A DNA stretch of 64,000 nucleotides from Bdellovibrionales bacterium (GTDB lineage: Bacteria > Bdellovibrionota > Bdellovibrionia > Bdellovibrionales > UBA1609): the NCBI GenBank assembly GCA_020628165.1, contig JAHDFM010000001.1, positions 29,726-93,725 on the forward strand, in the 5' to 3' direction. The notes beneath the pieces were generated by a model. The model had not been told where the DNA came from and searched no databases. It worked only from the letters and a program-made list of their open reading frames with translations. Positions within the stretch are counted from its first letter, which is position 1. Every line of letters starts with the position of its first letter. A program made the translations under genes and the position numbers. Of the stretch, positions 6,729 through 16,254 are shown one piece after another.

Positions 6729-9434
6729 TTATAATTCTTTGATGTAGTTTAGAATATTGCTTTTAGCTAAATCTAGCTTGTCTACGTTCTCATAAGCGCC
6801 TTGTGCGAAGTCGGGGCGACCGCCACCTTTGCCGCCGAGGTCTTTACTTAGAGTTTTTAGGACATCACCGGCTTTGATGCTTTTACTAAGGTCTTTCGTG
6901 ACTCCAACAATGAGTGGATGTTTGCCTGCGCCTTTACCTAGGATAATGACAATTCCCGTTTTTATTTTATCTTTTAACTTGTCGTTGATTTGGCTGAGGA
7001 TTTGGCGGTCTTCTTCTTCGAGGTGAGCCCAAACCAATTGTCCGCTGTTGTTGCCCTCTAAAGGCGTGGCAGCTTGTATAAGTTCATCGAGATCAATTTT
7101 TTGACTTTGGGTGTTTCTTAATTTTTTTTGTAGGTCTTTGATTTCACCTAATTTCTTTTCAATCCAGTCAGTTGATTTAAGTTCTTTTACGTCGCTAGCT
7201 AGAACCTGTGTCCAGTTTTCACTAACGCCCATGAGGCTTTTTACTTTTAAGTTCTCTTGGGTGTTTTTGTTTAAATACTCAAAGGCTGTTTGGTTGGTGA
7301 TGGCTTCAATGCGGCGAACACCAGAGCTCACTCCAGTTTCCGCGACAATCTTAAACAAACGAATCAAGCTTGTGTTTTCTACATGTGTACCACCACAAAG
7401 TTCTGTTGAGAACTCACCAAACTTGAGAACGCGTACTTCGTCGCCGTACTTTTCACCAAATAAGGCCAGTGCGCCAAAATCAATAGCTTGGTCATAGGTC
7501 ATTGATTTTTTTTCAGTAAGAATGGCTTTTGAAATTTCATTATTAACAAGAGTTTCTATTTTATGAATTTCAGCTTGGCTTACAGGTTTGTTATGAGTGA
7601 AATCAAAACGCAATTTTTCTGGGTCCACAAGGGAGCCAGCTTGGCGAATGTGATCTCCAAGTGTTTGGCGAAGAGCTGCATGCAGTAAATGTGTGGCCGA
7701 GTGATTGCTGGTGATCGCTTGTCGTTTGTTGGCATTAACAGTTTGCAAACAGTTTGTTTTTGTCGATAGCACTCCGTCTGTCACTTCGACGGTTAACCAA
7801 TGAATGTCTAAAACCTTTTGACAGTCACTCACATTGGCTTTAACGCTGTCAGCAGAGATAGTACCAGTGTCTGAACACTGGCCACCAGACTCAGCGTAAA
7901 AACAGGTTTTGGCAAAAGCAATGTAACCTGTTTCTCCTTCTTTCAGTTGTGAGACTTCTTTTTCGCCGTTAGAAATTTTAATGGCTTTATCAGTTTCAGT
8001 TGTTTGTTGGTTATAACCAGTGAACTCAGTCACACCTTGCTGGTCATTGATATTTTTACTCAACTCATTCAAGTGCTCTTTGAGAGCGTCGCGGTTTTGC
8101 CCCTTCCAAGAACCTTTGGCCTTGTCTTGAGCAGCTTTCATATGCTTGTTGAAATCATTCTCATCCACTTGAAAGCCATTTTCTTTAGCAATCACTTGGG
8201 TGAGATCCAACGGGAAGCCATAAGTGTCGTAAAGTTTAAAGGTCACTTCTCCAGGAAGAGTTGTTTGCTGGTGGGACTTAATTTTTTCTAGGGCACTCAT
8301 GAGTATGTCAGTGCCTTGATTGATTGTGCGTTTGAAGCGGATCTCTTCGTCGATACAGTTTTGTAAAATCAAAGATTTGTTTTTAACAAGCTCAGGGTAA
8401 ACATCTCCCATTTGTCCAATGACCACTTCAACCGTTTTTGGCAGCAAACTTTCATTTTCGTTGAGTTGATGGCCATAACGGATGGCTCGTCTCATGATCC
8501 TGCGTAAGACATACCCACGCCCCTCATTGGAAGGAGTCACTCCATCAGAAATCAAAAATGCAATGGAGCGACTGTGATCGGCGAGCACACGAAAAGCGAC
8601 ATTGAGTTTATTTTGTTGCGAGTCTGTTGAACCCGTTAAATAAGTCTGCTTGCTTAATTGAGCCGCCCTATCAATGATTGGCGTAAAAGCATCGGTGTCG
8701 TAGTTGTTGAGTTTGTTTTGTAAGACAGTAGCAAAACGTTCGAGACCTCCGCCGGTATCAATTGATGGTTTGGGCAACGGGTTTTGATTTCCTTTTTCGT
8801 CTTCATGGAACTGCATAAACACTAAGTTCCAGATTTCCATGTAACGATCGCCTTCGCCACCCATGACATTGTCTTTTGGATCGCCTCCGATCTCTGGGCC
8901 GAAATCGTAAAAAATTTCTGAACATGGGCCACAAGGTCCCACTTTGCCCATGCGCCAGAAGTTATCCTTCTCACCAAAGCGGTAAATACGATCTTTAGGA
9001 ACGCCTTCTTGGTTGTGCCAAATGTTAAAGGCCTCATCGTCAGTTTCAAAAACGGTGACGTAAAGTTTGTCTTTCGGCAAACCAAGTTCTTGAGTGAGAA
9101 ATTGCCAAGCAAAGCTGATGGCTTCTTCTTTGAAGTAATCGCCGAAGGAAAAGTTTCCAAGCATTTCAAAAAAAGTGTGGTGCCTGGCTGTGAAGCCAAC
9201 ATTTTCAAGGTCATTGTGCTTTCCGCCAGCGCGCACACACTTTTGTGAGCTCACGGCGCGTTTATAATCTTTGCTTTCTAAGCCCAAAAATAAATTTTTA
9301 AATTGGTTCATGCCCGCATTGTTAAAAAGCAAAGTCGGGTCATCGTGAGGGATGAGGCTTGAGCTCTTCACATGTTGATGTTGGTTTTTAGTAAAAAAAT
9401 CGATGAATGTTTTTCTAATTTCAGAAGACGTCAT
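6729..9434 (-). CDS. alaS: Alanine--tRNA ligase
   Basis: Charges tRNA-Ala with alanine. At 901 residues it is slightly longer than the usual 875 or so. The class II catalytic core includes TARHHTFFEMLGN at about 83-93 and GGGLERF. The editing domain has the zinc-binding HxxxH (NHSATHLLH, near 580) and CGGTHV (near 680). The C-terminal DHHA1/C-Ala region ends with GGKGGGRPDFAQG. The ATG at 9434 lies inside the end of recX (14-nt overlap), which implies coupling to recX and makes the start secure. Confidence 0.97.
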   Translation of the reverse strand: MTSSEIRKTFIDFFTKNQHQHVKSSSLIPHDDPTLLFNNAGMNQFKNLFLGLESKDYKRAVSSQKCVRAGGKHNDLENVGFTARHHTFFEMLGNFSFGDYFKEEAISFAWQFLTQELGLPKDKLYVTVFETDDEAFNIWHNQEGVPKDRIYRFGEKDNFWRMGKVGPCGPCSEIFYDFGPEIGGDPKDNVMGGEGDRYMEIWNLVFMQFHEDEKGNQNPLPKPSIDTGGGLERFATVLQNKLNNYDTDAFTPIIDRAAQLSKQTYLTGSTDSQQNKLNVAFRVLADHSRSIAFLISDGVTPSNEGRGYVLRRIMRRAIRYGHQLNENESLLPKTVEVVIGQMGDVYPELVKNKSLILQNCIDEEIRFKRTINQGTDILMSALEKIKSHQQTTLPGEVTFKLYDTYGFPLDLTQVIAKENGFQVDENDFNKHMKAAQDKAKGSWKGQNRDALKEHLNELSKNINDQQGVTEFTGYNQQTTETDKAIKISNGEKEVSQLKEGETGYIAFAKTCFYAESGGQCSDTGTISADSVKANVSDCQKVLDIHWLTVEVTDGVLSTKTNCLQTVNANKRQAITSNHSATHLLHAALRQTLGDHIRQAGSLVDPEKLRFDFTHNKPVSQAEIHKIETLVNNEISKAILTEKKSMTYDQAIDFGALALFGEKYGDEVRVLKFGEFSTELCGGTHVENTSLIRLFKIVAETGVSSGVRRIEAITNQTAFEYLNKNTQENLKVKSLMGVSENWTQVLASDVKELKSTDWIEKKLGEIKDLQKKLRNTQSQKIDLDELIQAATPLEGNNSGQLVWAHLEEEDRQILSQINDKLKDKIKTGIVIILGKGAGKHPLIVGVTKDLSKSIKAGDVLKTLSKDLGGKGGGRPDFAQGAYENVDKLDLAKSNILNYIKEL

Positions 9435-9864
9435 AAATCACTTTGTTAATAGTTTCGAGATCGAAACCTCGGTTTTTCAGCAAGCGCAGAGCTTTGTGTT
9501 TTTCATCATAGCTAAGGCCTTCTGGTTGTTTAAAATGTTGATTAATTATATCACAGGCTTTTTCAATTTCAATTTCTTCATTCTTATCAACTGCAGGGAG
9601 ACCTTTTTGGCGTAAGTATTGACTGATGTACAAGAACCCCTTTCGTTTCATATCGAGTGTGTCTTTTACTTTGGCAGCCATTTCTTTTGGAGAAGTGATC
9701 CAGTTAAGATCAATGGCTTTTTCAAGCACCTGTCCGACCACTTCGGGTGAGAATTTCCGGCACAGTTTGGTGTTGAGCTCTTTGAGAGTGTGATCCCTCA
9801 CGCTCAGGTAGTAGCTCACTTTATCGAGAGCCTTTTGATACTCTTCTTCTTGTTCTGTCATCAT
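9421..9864 (-). CDS. recX: Regulatory protein RecX
   Basis: A 147-residue RecX, the small helical protein that binds and modulates RecA filaments. Three-helix repeats are visible: SYYLSVRDHTLKELNTKL, VVGQVLEKAIDLNWI and a last repeat ending RLLKNRGFDLETINKVI. It lies between the PilT-like gene and alaS on the minus strand, overlapping alaS by 14 nt. recA is about 2.4 kb away on the opposite strand, so the usual recA-recX pair is split by rearrangement but still nearby. Confidence 0.85.
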   Translation of the reverse strand: MMTEQEEEYQKALDKVSYYLSVRDHTLKELNTKLCRKFSPEVVGQVLEKAIDLNWITSPKEMAAKVKDTLDMKRKGFLYISQYLRQKGLPAVDKNEEIEIEKACDIINQHFKQPEGLSYDEKHKALRLLKNRGFDLETINKVIYDVF

Positions 9865-9896
9865 AAATTGATTTATTTACCAAAACAGATGAGAGG

Positions 9897-11045
9897 TCAA
9901 TCTTCATCTTCGATGGGGAGATTTTCAATGCTTGTCCACTCTTTATCGAGGCGAATTGCTGGAGCCGAAACAAGACTTGTAGTGTCGATCACATTGGTTT
10001 TATCGAGGTCATCCATGCTGGCGACCATTTTCATTAGGGTGTTGGGGTCTTGGCAAATTTGTGAGGCCTGTTGTGAGCTCATCATATTTCGGCGTACGGC
10101 AAGGGCTAAATATTTTTCCTTAGTGATGATGTGCTCATCACGGTGCTTTTTATCCAAGTCTGAAAGTGAGGAAATGGTACTTAACAAGGTCTCATCTTCA
10201 ATGCTATTCAACACCTTTGATGTGCCGGTGACCGACTCAAACACTGGATAATTTTTAGCAATTTTATGAGAAAAAATAATGTTTTGATGAGTGACAATGC
10301 GCAAATGGTTTTTCAGTTGCAAATAATAATCGGTTGTCTTTAATTTTTTAAGCGTGTGCACAAGACTTGCTGAATTCAAAGTGATGTAAGTTGGGCGATC
10401 AAAGCTGTAATAGTTTTTGAGCTCTTTGAATTCATGCCAGTTCATATCGTCAATGAAAAGGTAATCACAGTTGCTGGTGAGGGCTTGCTCTACACACTGT
10501 TGTAAATTGTCTTTAAATTTAAAGTTAAAAATTAACGAGTTGTGATTTTTGTGGTCCCAAGGAAAGGTTTTAGCAATCACCCCTAGGAGTTTTTCTTGTT
10601 TAAAACTTGTCACGTATACCAAAGAATTCAAAGTGTGCGACAGGCCACTTTGGTGCCCGCCACTGAATAATACGAGTCCATCTTTGATGGTGCTGTAGCC
10701 ATCTAAGAAGTCAGTGTTCAATGATTTTGAGTTGGGAGTATCATTAGAAATCACTTGCAAATGCACGGTTTGTCCGGCTTGTTGCTCGTAAATATGAACT
10801 TTGAACTTGTTAATATTTTTAACTTTGTAGATGGTTTTGATCGAGCCCTCAGTTTCAATGAGGTTGTCTTTTTTTTCTGTGAGTTTATCGACCAGTTGAC
10901 TGATTTTTTCTTCACTCAGAGTATTTTTTTGGGGCAGTATTTTGATAGCTCCACGAGTTCGGATGTAGATAGGTTGGTCCGGAGTTAAATAAATATCTGT
11001 TGCTAAATTTTTATGGGCGGACTCTAAAATTTGTTTAAATGTCAT
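9897..11045 (-). CDS. Degenerate PilT/PilU-like ATPase paralog
   Basis: About 382 residues. The start at 11045 is preceded by AAAGGTAGAG; a TTG at 11072 has no such site. The N-terminus (MTFKQILESAHKNLATDIYL, then QPIYIRTRG) is that of PilT-type twitching ATPases. The nucleotide motifs are eroded: the Walker A region reads SGGHQSGLSHT without the invariant Lys, and the Walker B region reads DYLFIDDMNWHEF. It is therefore probably catalytically inactive, perhaps a regulatory partner of a true PilT elsewhere. It is followed 32 bases later by recX. The assignment rests on domain order and N-terminal resemblance. Confidence 0.7.
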   Translation of the reverse strand: MTFKQILESAHKNLATDIYLTPDQPIYIRTRGAIKILPQKNTLSEEKISQLVDKLTEKKDNLIETEGSIKTIYKVKNINKFKVHIYEQQAGQTVHLQVISNDTPNSKSLNTDFLDGYSTIKDGLVLFSGGHQSGLSHTLNSLVYVTSFKQEKLLGVIAKTFPWDHKNHNSLIFNFKFKDNLQQCVEQALTSNCDYLFIDDMNWHEFKELKNYYSFDRPTYITLNSASLVHTLKKLKTTDYYLQLKNHLRIVTHQNIIFSHKIAKNYPVFESVTGTSKVLNSIEDETLLSTISSLSDLDKKHRDEHIITKEKYLALAVRRNMMSSQQASQICQDPNTLMKMVASMDDLDKTNVIDTTSLVSAPAIRLDKEWTSIENLPIEDED

Positions 11046-11278
11046 TGACTCTACCTTTAAAACATTGATCAAAACTTTTATTGGTAACTATTAATGATTT
11101 CATTGGTTTATGTGAACTCATCTACTAAATATTTTACTCACATAAATAATTTATGGCTATGACGCAGTCGGCTCTGACTAACGGTTTGTGCCAATGCTCT
11201 TTTCCCTGTTTTTCCTGCAAAGTTTAGTATAATTTTTAATGATCTTTTGAACACACTTTCAATTTTAGTAGATAGCAA

Positions 11279-11734
11279 ATGGATTACATAAAATTACTGG
11301 CAACATTTTTTTACACCGGCTTGGCTCCAAAAGCCCCGGGGACAGTGGGAACGCTGGCTGCGATTCCGCTTGTATTGGTTGCTAGTTTAATGGGCAGTGT
11401 GCCTTACGTGATCATCACTGTGGTATTAGTGCTAGCTGCGATCTTTGTTGCGCAACTTTACGAGAGGTCTGTGGGAAGTCACGATAATAGTGAAATTGTG
11501 ATTGATGAGGTTGTTGGTTTTATGATGGCTATGGCTCTTGTTCCCATCACTTGGGTGAGCTTGCTTGTTGGTTTTGTATTGTTTCGAATCATCGATATTT
11601 TTAAGCCCTTTCCAATTAGTTATTTGGATCGCAATATCAAAGGGGGCTTGGGGGTCGTGATTGACGATCTGGCAGCAGGAGTGGTTGTTAATATTCTTTT
11701 ACAGGTGGGACATCAAAAGTACGCCTTATTTTAA
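11279..11734 (+). CDS. pgpA: Phosphatidylglycerophosphatase A
   Basis: PgpA dephosphorylates phosphatidylglycerophosphate to phosphatidylglycerol in the inner membrane. The 151-residue protein has the family N-terminus FYTGLAPKAPGTVGTLAA and the acidic signature EIVIDEVVGFMMAM, plus three or four membrane helices and RIIDIFKPFPISYLDR. It is eleven bases upstream of the PncC gene and probably shares a transcript with it and recA. Confidence 0.92.
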   Translation: MDYIKLLATFFYTGLAPKAPGTVGTLAAIPLVLVASLMGSVPYVIITVVLVLAAIFVAQLYERSVGSHDNSEIVIDEVVGFMMAMALVPITWVSLLVGFVLFRIIDIFKPFPISYLDRNIKGGLGVVIDDLAAGVVVNILLQVGHQKYALF

Positions 11735-11745
11735 GTGAGTGAGTT

Positions 11746-12219
11746 ATGAATGATAAAGTGATGCAGTTAAAAGAAAAATTTGAAAGCAAGGGTATGACTC
11801 TGTCTTTGGCAGAAAGTTGTACCGGTGGTTTGCTTTCTTCAGAGATTGTTAAGTACCCAGGGGTCTCAAGCTTTTTTCTGGGCTCAGTGGTGTCTTACGC
11901 AGCTCAGGTTAAAAAAAGCACTCTGTCAGTGCCTGAGCACTTAATAAAAACTTTGGGTGAGGTGAGCACACCTGTTGCTTTAGCTATGGCTAAGGGAGTG
12001 AAGGCTCAATTAGACACTGATTGGGCTGTATCAATTACTGGGATTGCTGGTCCGGGTGGCGGACAAAAAGACAAGCCAGTAGGCACTGTGTGTTTTGCGG
12101 TGGTGGGTCCCGGCTTTGAAAAGAGCATTAAAAAAGAATTAAACATTAAAAACCGAAACGAGATTCAACAAGCTTCTATCGACTTTGCGTTAGATTACTT
12201 ACTTGAATCCTTTCAATAA
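11746..12219 (+). CDS. pncC: Nicotinamide-nucleotide amidase PncC (CinA C-domain)
   Basis: A 157-residue stand-alone CinA C-terminal domain, which deamidates nicotinamide mononucleotide in pyridine nucleotide salvage. Signature segments: LAESCTGGLLSSEIVKYPG, FLGSVVSYA, GEVSTPVALAMAKG and ITGIAGPGGG. The CinA N-terminal MoCF domain is absent, so pncC is the better symbol. It precedes recA by 15 bases; cinA-recA adjacency is common in bacteria. Confidence 0.9.
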   Translation: MNDKVMQLKEKFESKGMTLSLAESCTGGLLSSEIVKYPGVSSFFLGSVVSYAAQVKKSTLSVPEHLIKTLGEVSTPVALAMAKGVKAQLDTDWAVSITGIAGPGGGQKDKPVGTVCFAVVGPGFEKSIKKELNIKNRNEIQQASIDFALDYLLESFQ

Positions 12220-12234
12220 AAATAAGGAGATTTT

Positions 12235-13350
12235 ATGGCGACTGCACAAGGAAATTCAGACAAAGGAAAGGCTCTTGATCTAGCGATTGCCTCTATCGAA
12301 AAGCAGTTCGGTAAGGGTTCAATCATGAAGCTTGGTGATAAGGACTCAGTGACAAAAAATATTCCTGTTATCAGTACAGGGGCTCTTAGCTTAGATATCG
12401 GCTTAGGAATTGGTGGTTTGCCAAAAGGTCGTATCGTTGAAATTTATGGACCAGAGAGTTCTGGTAAAACAACATTAGCCCTTTCAACTATCGCTCAAGC
12501 TCAAAAAGCTGGCGGCACAGTGGCATTTGTAGATGCCGAGCACGCGCTAGATATCACGTATGCTGAAAAGTTGGGTGTGAACGTAGAAGACATGTTAGTT
12601 TCTCAGCCAGACACTGGTGAGCAAGCTTTAGAAATCACAGAGACATTAGTTCGTTCTGGCGGCATTGACGTTCTTGTCGTTGACTCTGTAGCTGCACTAA
12701 CTCCAAGAGCTGAGATCGAAGGTGAAATGGGCGCAAGTCACATGGGATTGCAGGCTCGATTGATGTCTCAAGCTTTGAGAAAGTTAACGGCTTCGATCAA
12801 CAGAAGTAACACTCTTGTTATTTTCATTAACCAAATTCGTATGAAAATTGGTGTTATGTTTGGAAATCCTGAAACAACGACTGGTGGAAACGCTTTAAAG
12901 TTCTACTCGTCTGTGCGTTTAGATGTTCGCCGTATTGGTGCCATTAAAAATGGTGATCAAATCACGGGGAATCGCACGTCTGTTAAGGTTGTTAAAAATA
13001 AAATGGCACCGCCGTTTGCTAAGGTTGAGTTTGACCTAATGTATGGTGAAGGAATATCTTTGAATGGTGATATCGTTGATCTTGGTGTTAAGAAGGGCAT
13101 GGTTGAAAAATCGGGTGCTTGGTACAGCTTGAAAGATGGAGAGCGCATGGGACAGGGGCGTGAAAATGCAAAAATTTTCTTAAAAGAGAACCCGCAGATC
13201 GCTAAAAAATTGCGAGCTGAAATCATGCAAGCTTACGGTTTGACGTCAGGAGCTCCTGACGCTGAAAAAACAGCAGCTGCTGCAACTCCTGAGAAAAAAA
13301 CACCGGCAGCAAAAGCAAAACCAGCTGTGAAGGGCAAGGCCACTAAATAG
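12235..13350 (+). CDS. recA: Recombinase RecA
   Basis: RecA forms filaments on single-stranded DNA, drives strand exchange and triggers LexA cleavage. Walker [10 protein letters not shown] is at 72-80; the MAW motif [14 protein letters not shown], loop L2 ([16 protein letters not shown]) and the core motifs are intact. After residue 340 there is an Ala/Lys/Pro-rich tail (about 30 residues) instead of the acidic tail of E. coli RecA. AAGGAG lies eight bases before the ATG. An intrinsic terminator follows at 13386-13418. Confidence 0.98.
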   Translation: MATAQGNSDKGKALDLAIASIEKQFGKGSIMKLGDKDSVTKNIPVISTGALSLDIGLGIGGLPKGRIVEIYGPESSGKTTLALSTIAQAQKAGGTVAFVDAEHALDITYAEKLGVNVEDMLVSQPDTGEQALEITETLVRSGGIDVLVVDSVAALTPRAEIEGEMGASHMGLQARLMSQALRKLTASINRSNTLVIFINQIRMKIGVMFGNPETTTGGNALKFYSSVRLDVRRIGAIKNGDQITGNRTSVKVVKNKMAPPFAKVEFDLMYGEGISLNGDIVDLGVKKGMVEKSGAWYSLKDGERMGQGRENAKIFLKENPQIAKKLRAEIMQAYGLTSGAPDAEKTAAAATPEKKTPAAKAKPAVKGKATK

Positions 13351-13385
13351 AAAATAGTTTTTAAAAATATTTAAATAAATTTTTT

Positions 13386-13418
13386 AAAGGTCATAGTAAA
13401 CAGCTATGGCCTTTTTTT
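13386..13418 (+). terminator. Intrinsic terminator after recA
   Basis: An 11-bp stem (AAAGGTCATAG / CTATGGCCTTT, one G-T pair), a 7-nt loop, and a run of T directly after the stem. It ends the pgpA-pncC-recA transcript. Confidence 0.88.
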
Positions 13419-13521
13419 ATGAGTTCTCAGTTTATGTTAAGAGTGTCGCAAGTCGTTGAAATTGAGTCCTTAATTTTAATGTTATATAGACCAGCTCATC
13501 AATGTTGTGTGATGTCCTAAA

Positions 13522-15258
13522 TTATAGTCCAAATGGAAGTTGAACAGAGTTGTATGTTGTATTACTGAGCTGATCTTGATTGACATAACTAACGGCTCTT
13601 AAGTCAATCATACCTGTCACCAGTTCAGGCATTTGAAAGTCTGCAATCGTTAGCCTTGCTTCAAAGATAAGGTCACCAACAATGACTTTTGGAAGTTTGT
13701 AATTGAGTGCTCGAGCCATATGATCTGTGATCACTAAATTTCCTTGATAAACAAGGTCATCACTTGCACCTAACTTGAGTAAAGCTTCTTCACGTTGCTT
13801 CATTTCAATAAACTTTTCACGACTTAATTCAAGGTCCATGTAATTGTGTGTCGTGTAGAAAACCGTTTCGATAGCGTTGGTTCTAACACCTTCAACACCT
13901 AGAATGATATGTGATGTCGACAAGCCAAATAATTTCGCAAGGTCTTCTTTTGTGTTTCTTGATCGTAGAATTTCATTGATGCGGACATCTCTTGGCTCCT
14001 CAAAGTAATCAACTCTTGCAAAGCTAATGATGGGGGCATTGATTTCGTATAAAAAAAGTAAGTCATCCGTTGAGAGTGTTTCTTGATTTTGAGTTTTTTT
14101 AACAATATAAGTGAGTCGTTTCATGTCGCTCACTTTTTTTTTGTATAAAGCACCGGCTTCACCAAACTCTTTCAGTTTATCATCAATAATTGAAGTTTGT
14201 GCCATGACATGATCAACACGTTGATCGATGGCAATGCCCACAACTTCTTCGATAGAGCTTCTTTCCGTTCGGATGGCAATTCTTGGAACTCGCTTGAGAC
14301 CATCTGTCCCTTCTGTAAAATATATGAAAAGATCACCGTGACACAGTTGATAGTCAGCTGTTTTGAGGCCAACAGAGCACCAGTTGGTGTTCCAGCCCTG
14401 CAGGTTCTGAACTAATTTATCTCGGTCAGATCGAGTTGTGTAACGAACCCATTGGCCTGTTGTGTTTTGCAGTAAAACTTGTTTGTCATGTTTTAAGTGG
14501 CCGATTGCGTAAGCGTATAGTTTTGAAAAGTTAAGTTGTTCATTGTTTAAAAGTTGTGTGAACTTTTGGTCGAGCACGTGAGTGATGGTTTCTCCATTAG
14601 CGACTTTTAAAACAGAATTAAGAGTGAACTCTAAAGCTTCTTGGTTAAGTTCTGGCAGAGTTGAAACAGACAGGTTTGACTTTTTTGTAAAAACAGATCG
14701 CTCTACATCAAAGCGTCCCATTTTACCAAGCTTTGAAAACACCCAATGCTTTAACCACATAGGATATTTTTTTACGTCCTCAATAAAAAAATATTGAATC
14801 CATTGTTCAATGATTTGCTTATCAATATTTCGCACCGATTCTGCTCGATCTTTTATTTCTTGTGCGCTGTAACCATCAACATCAATCCCTCGTTCTACTT
14901 CGTCTTTGATCATTTTCTTGATGTAACCTTCACTGAATCCTTTGATTAAAAATTGTTTATGGGCAAGTCGGCGAGCTAGGTCAGCAAACCCTGGTCTTTG
15001 TGCCAAGAGGTCAAGTTTTTCAAGCCATGCTTTGATTTTTACAGCTGGCAAAGCAGAGTTTGAGATCTCTTGCGTCAGAGCCTCGAGTTCGACAAATTTT
15101 GATGTGTGAAATTGACTATCTTGAGAGTGCAGGAAGGCAGCTCCCACTTCAATGACGTTGCGACAGAGCTTTGTTTCTGAGGTGTTTTGATCCGTCGCAA
15201 ATGAACTTAAGCTCAAAGACAAAACTGAATATAAGAGACAAAGTTTTAACAAGCGCAT
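13522..15258 (-). CDS. Exported conserved protein with WC..HGDL domain
   Basis: 578 residues with a signal peptide (MRLLKLCLLYSVLSLSLSSF). The C-terminal half has a distinct block around GWNTNWCSVGLKTADYQL, HGDLFIYFTEG, RVPRIAIRTE and VVGIAIDQRVDH. I recall similar blocks (WCTAG, GDFYVYY, PRIAIR, GIA) in hypothetical proteins from candidate-phylum genomes and, more loosely, in PcfJ-like proteins; this is memory, not a search. Trp-Cys and His-Gly-Asp could be functional residues. The N-terminal half is helical and charged. It is a single gene, convergent with recA. Enzyme-like function suspected but unassigned. Confidence 0.7.
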   Translation of the reverse strand: MRLLKLCLLYSVLSLSLSSFATDQNTSETKLCRNVIEVGAAFLHSQDSQFHTSKFVELEALTQEISNSALPAVKIKAWLEKLDLLAQRPGFADLARRLAHKQFLIKGFSEGYIKKMIKDEVERGIDVDGYSAQEIKDRAESVRNIDKQIIEQWIQYFFIEDVKKYPMWLKHWVFSKLGKMGRFDVERSVFTKKSNLSVSTLPELNQEALEFTLNSVLKVANGETITHVLDQKFTQLLNNEQLNFSKLYAYAIGHLKHDKQVLLQNTTGQWVRYTTRSDRDKLVQNLQGWNTNWCSVGLKTADYQLCHGDLFIYFTEGTDGLKRVPRIAIRTERSSIEEVVGIAIDQRVDHVMAQTSIIDDKLKEFGEAGALYKKKVSDMKRLTYIVKKTQNQETLSTDDLLFLYEINAPIISFARVDYFEEPRDVRINEILRSRNTKEDLAKLFGLSTSHIILGVEGVRTNAIETVFYTTHNYMDLELSREKFIEMKQREEALLKLGASDDLVYQGNLVITDHMARALNYKLPKVIVGDLIFEARLTIADFQMPELVTGMIDLRAVSYVNQDQLSNTTYNSVQLPFGL

Positions 15259-15380
15259 ATAGGTTTCCTTAGCAGAGTAATATGCACTTTATATGCCTTA
15301 TTTCTATATGTAATTAATAAATACCTGTCGTCTGTAGTTGGTGGCCTTTGATAGTGACTTTTTATCAATTCGAAAGGTAA

Positions 15381-16004
15381 TTATTCAGGACATTCCCTTC
15401 CTAGTGGGACTAGAGTGATCTTTTGTGTGCGAGATGAGAAGATCAATAAATCATCTTCTTTTTTTGTTAAATACAAGGCGATCCATGGTGGTTTTGAAGA
15501 GTGTAAAAGGTACAGTGGTTGTTTACTATTTTTACAGCTAAGGCAATCAATATCTTCAGATGGTTCGATGTTTGGGTATATCTTTTTTAAAGCATTGAGT
15601 GAAGCTTCATCTCTGTCTTCAATAACGAGCATATGGTAATCTTGAGTTCGGTCTTCTGATTTATCGAATTTTCTTGGGTCACCTTGGAACTTTAAGTTGT
15701 AATAATAATTTAACTTCTGAGACTGAGTTCCAATATTAATTTCATCTCTTTGCGATTGTACTCTAGCGTTGGTTCTCATCAGGTGATCAACCCCTTGGGG
15801 GCAAATTCTTAAATCAGGATTTATCATTAAAAAGCTTTCTGCATAGATATCAGTAAAGACTTCACTCGGAGAACGAACTTTGCCTTTTTCCTTTGGGGCA
15901 ACAACATTCATTACAGCTTGAATGTTCTTAGTTGTCGTTGGGGAGTTGGTATTGCTACAGGCCGTGCTGGACATAACTATTAAAATGAGTCTGATAAATA
16001 ACAT
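15381..16004 (-). CDS. Putative lipoprotein, unknown function
   Basis: 207 residues with a lipoprotein-like signal (MLFIRLILIVMSSTACSN, Cys at 16). The mature part begins with a Thr/Ser/Asn linker and contains two Cys in DIDCLSCKNSKQ plus ICPQGVDHL near the middle, and ends VPLGRECPE. No known domain recognised. It lies downstream of the flavin oxidase-like lipoprotein gene on the same strand, 250 bases away, so co-transcription is uncertain. Confidence 0.65.
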   Translation of the reverse strand: MLFIRLILIVMSSTACSNTNSPTTTKNIQAVMNVVAPKEKGKVRSPSEVFTDIYAESFLMINPDLRICPQGVDHLMRTNARVQSQRDEINIGTQSQKLNYYYNLKFQGDPRKFDKSEDRTQDYHMLVIEDRDEASLNALKKIYPNIEPSEDIDCLSCKNSKQPLYLLHSSKPPWIALYLTKKEDDLLIFSSRTQKITLVPLGRECPE

Positions 16005-16254
16005 ATTATTATTGTAGTTTATTTTATAAGTGTTCGCAGTGTGTGTAATAAAATATAGAAGTAAAACTAGTTGTTAGTTGTGTTGCTTACTTGTGAGTTT
16101 TATTGGCACCAATAATTGAAGGCTTGGTCGTTTGAATTGACTCTGGCGATCTGGGTAAACAAATGTTCTATCATTGTTAGTTTTATCTAGAAAATGTTCA
16201 CTTAAGGTGACAGTGTCTGCAACCTTATTTTGTTAGAGTTACTAGTTTTGAGTG

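Noticed and set aside
16100..16115. TGGCAC as a sigma54 -24 element
   Set aside because: No TTGC follows after five bases.
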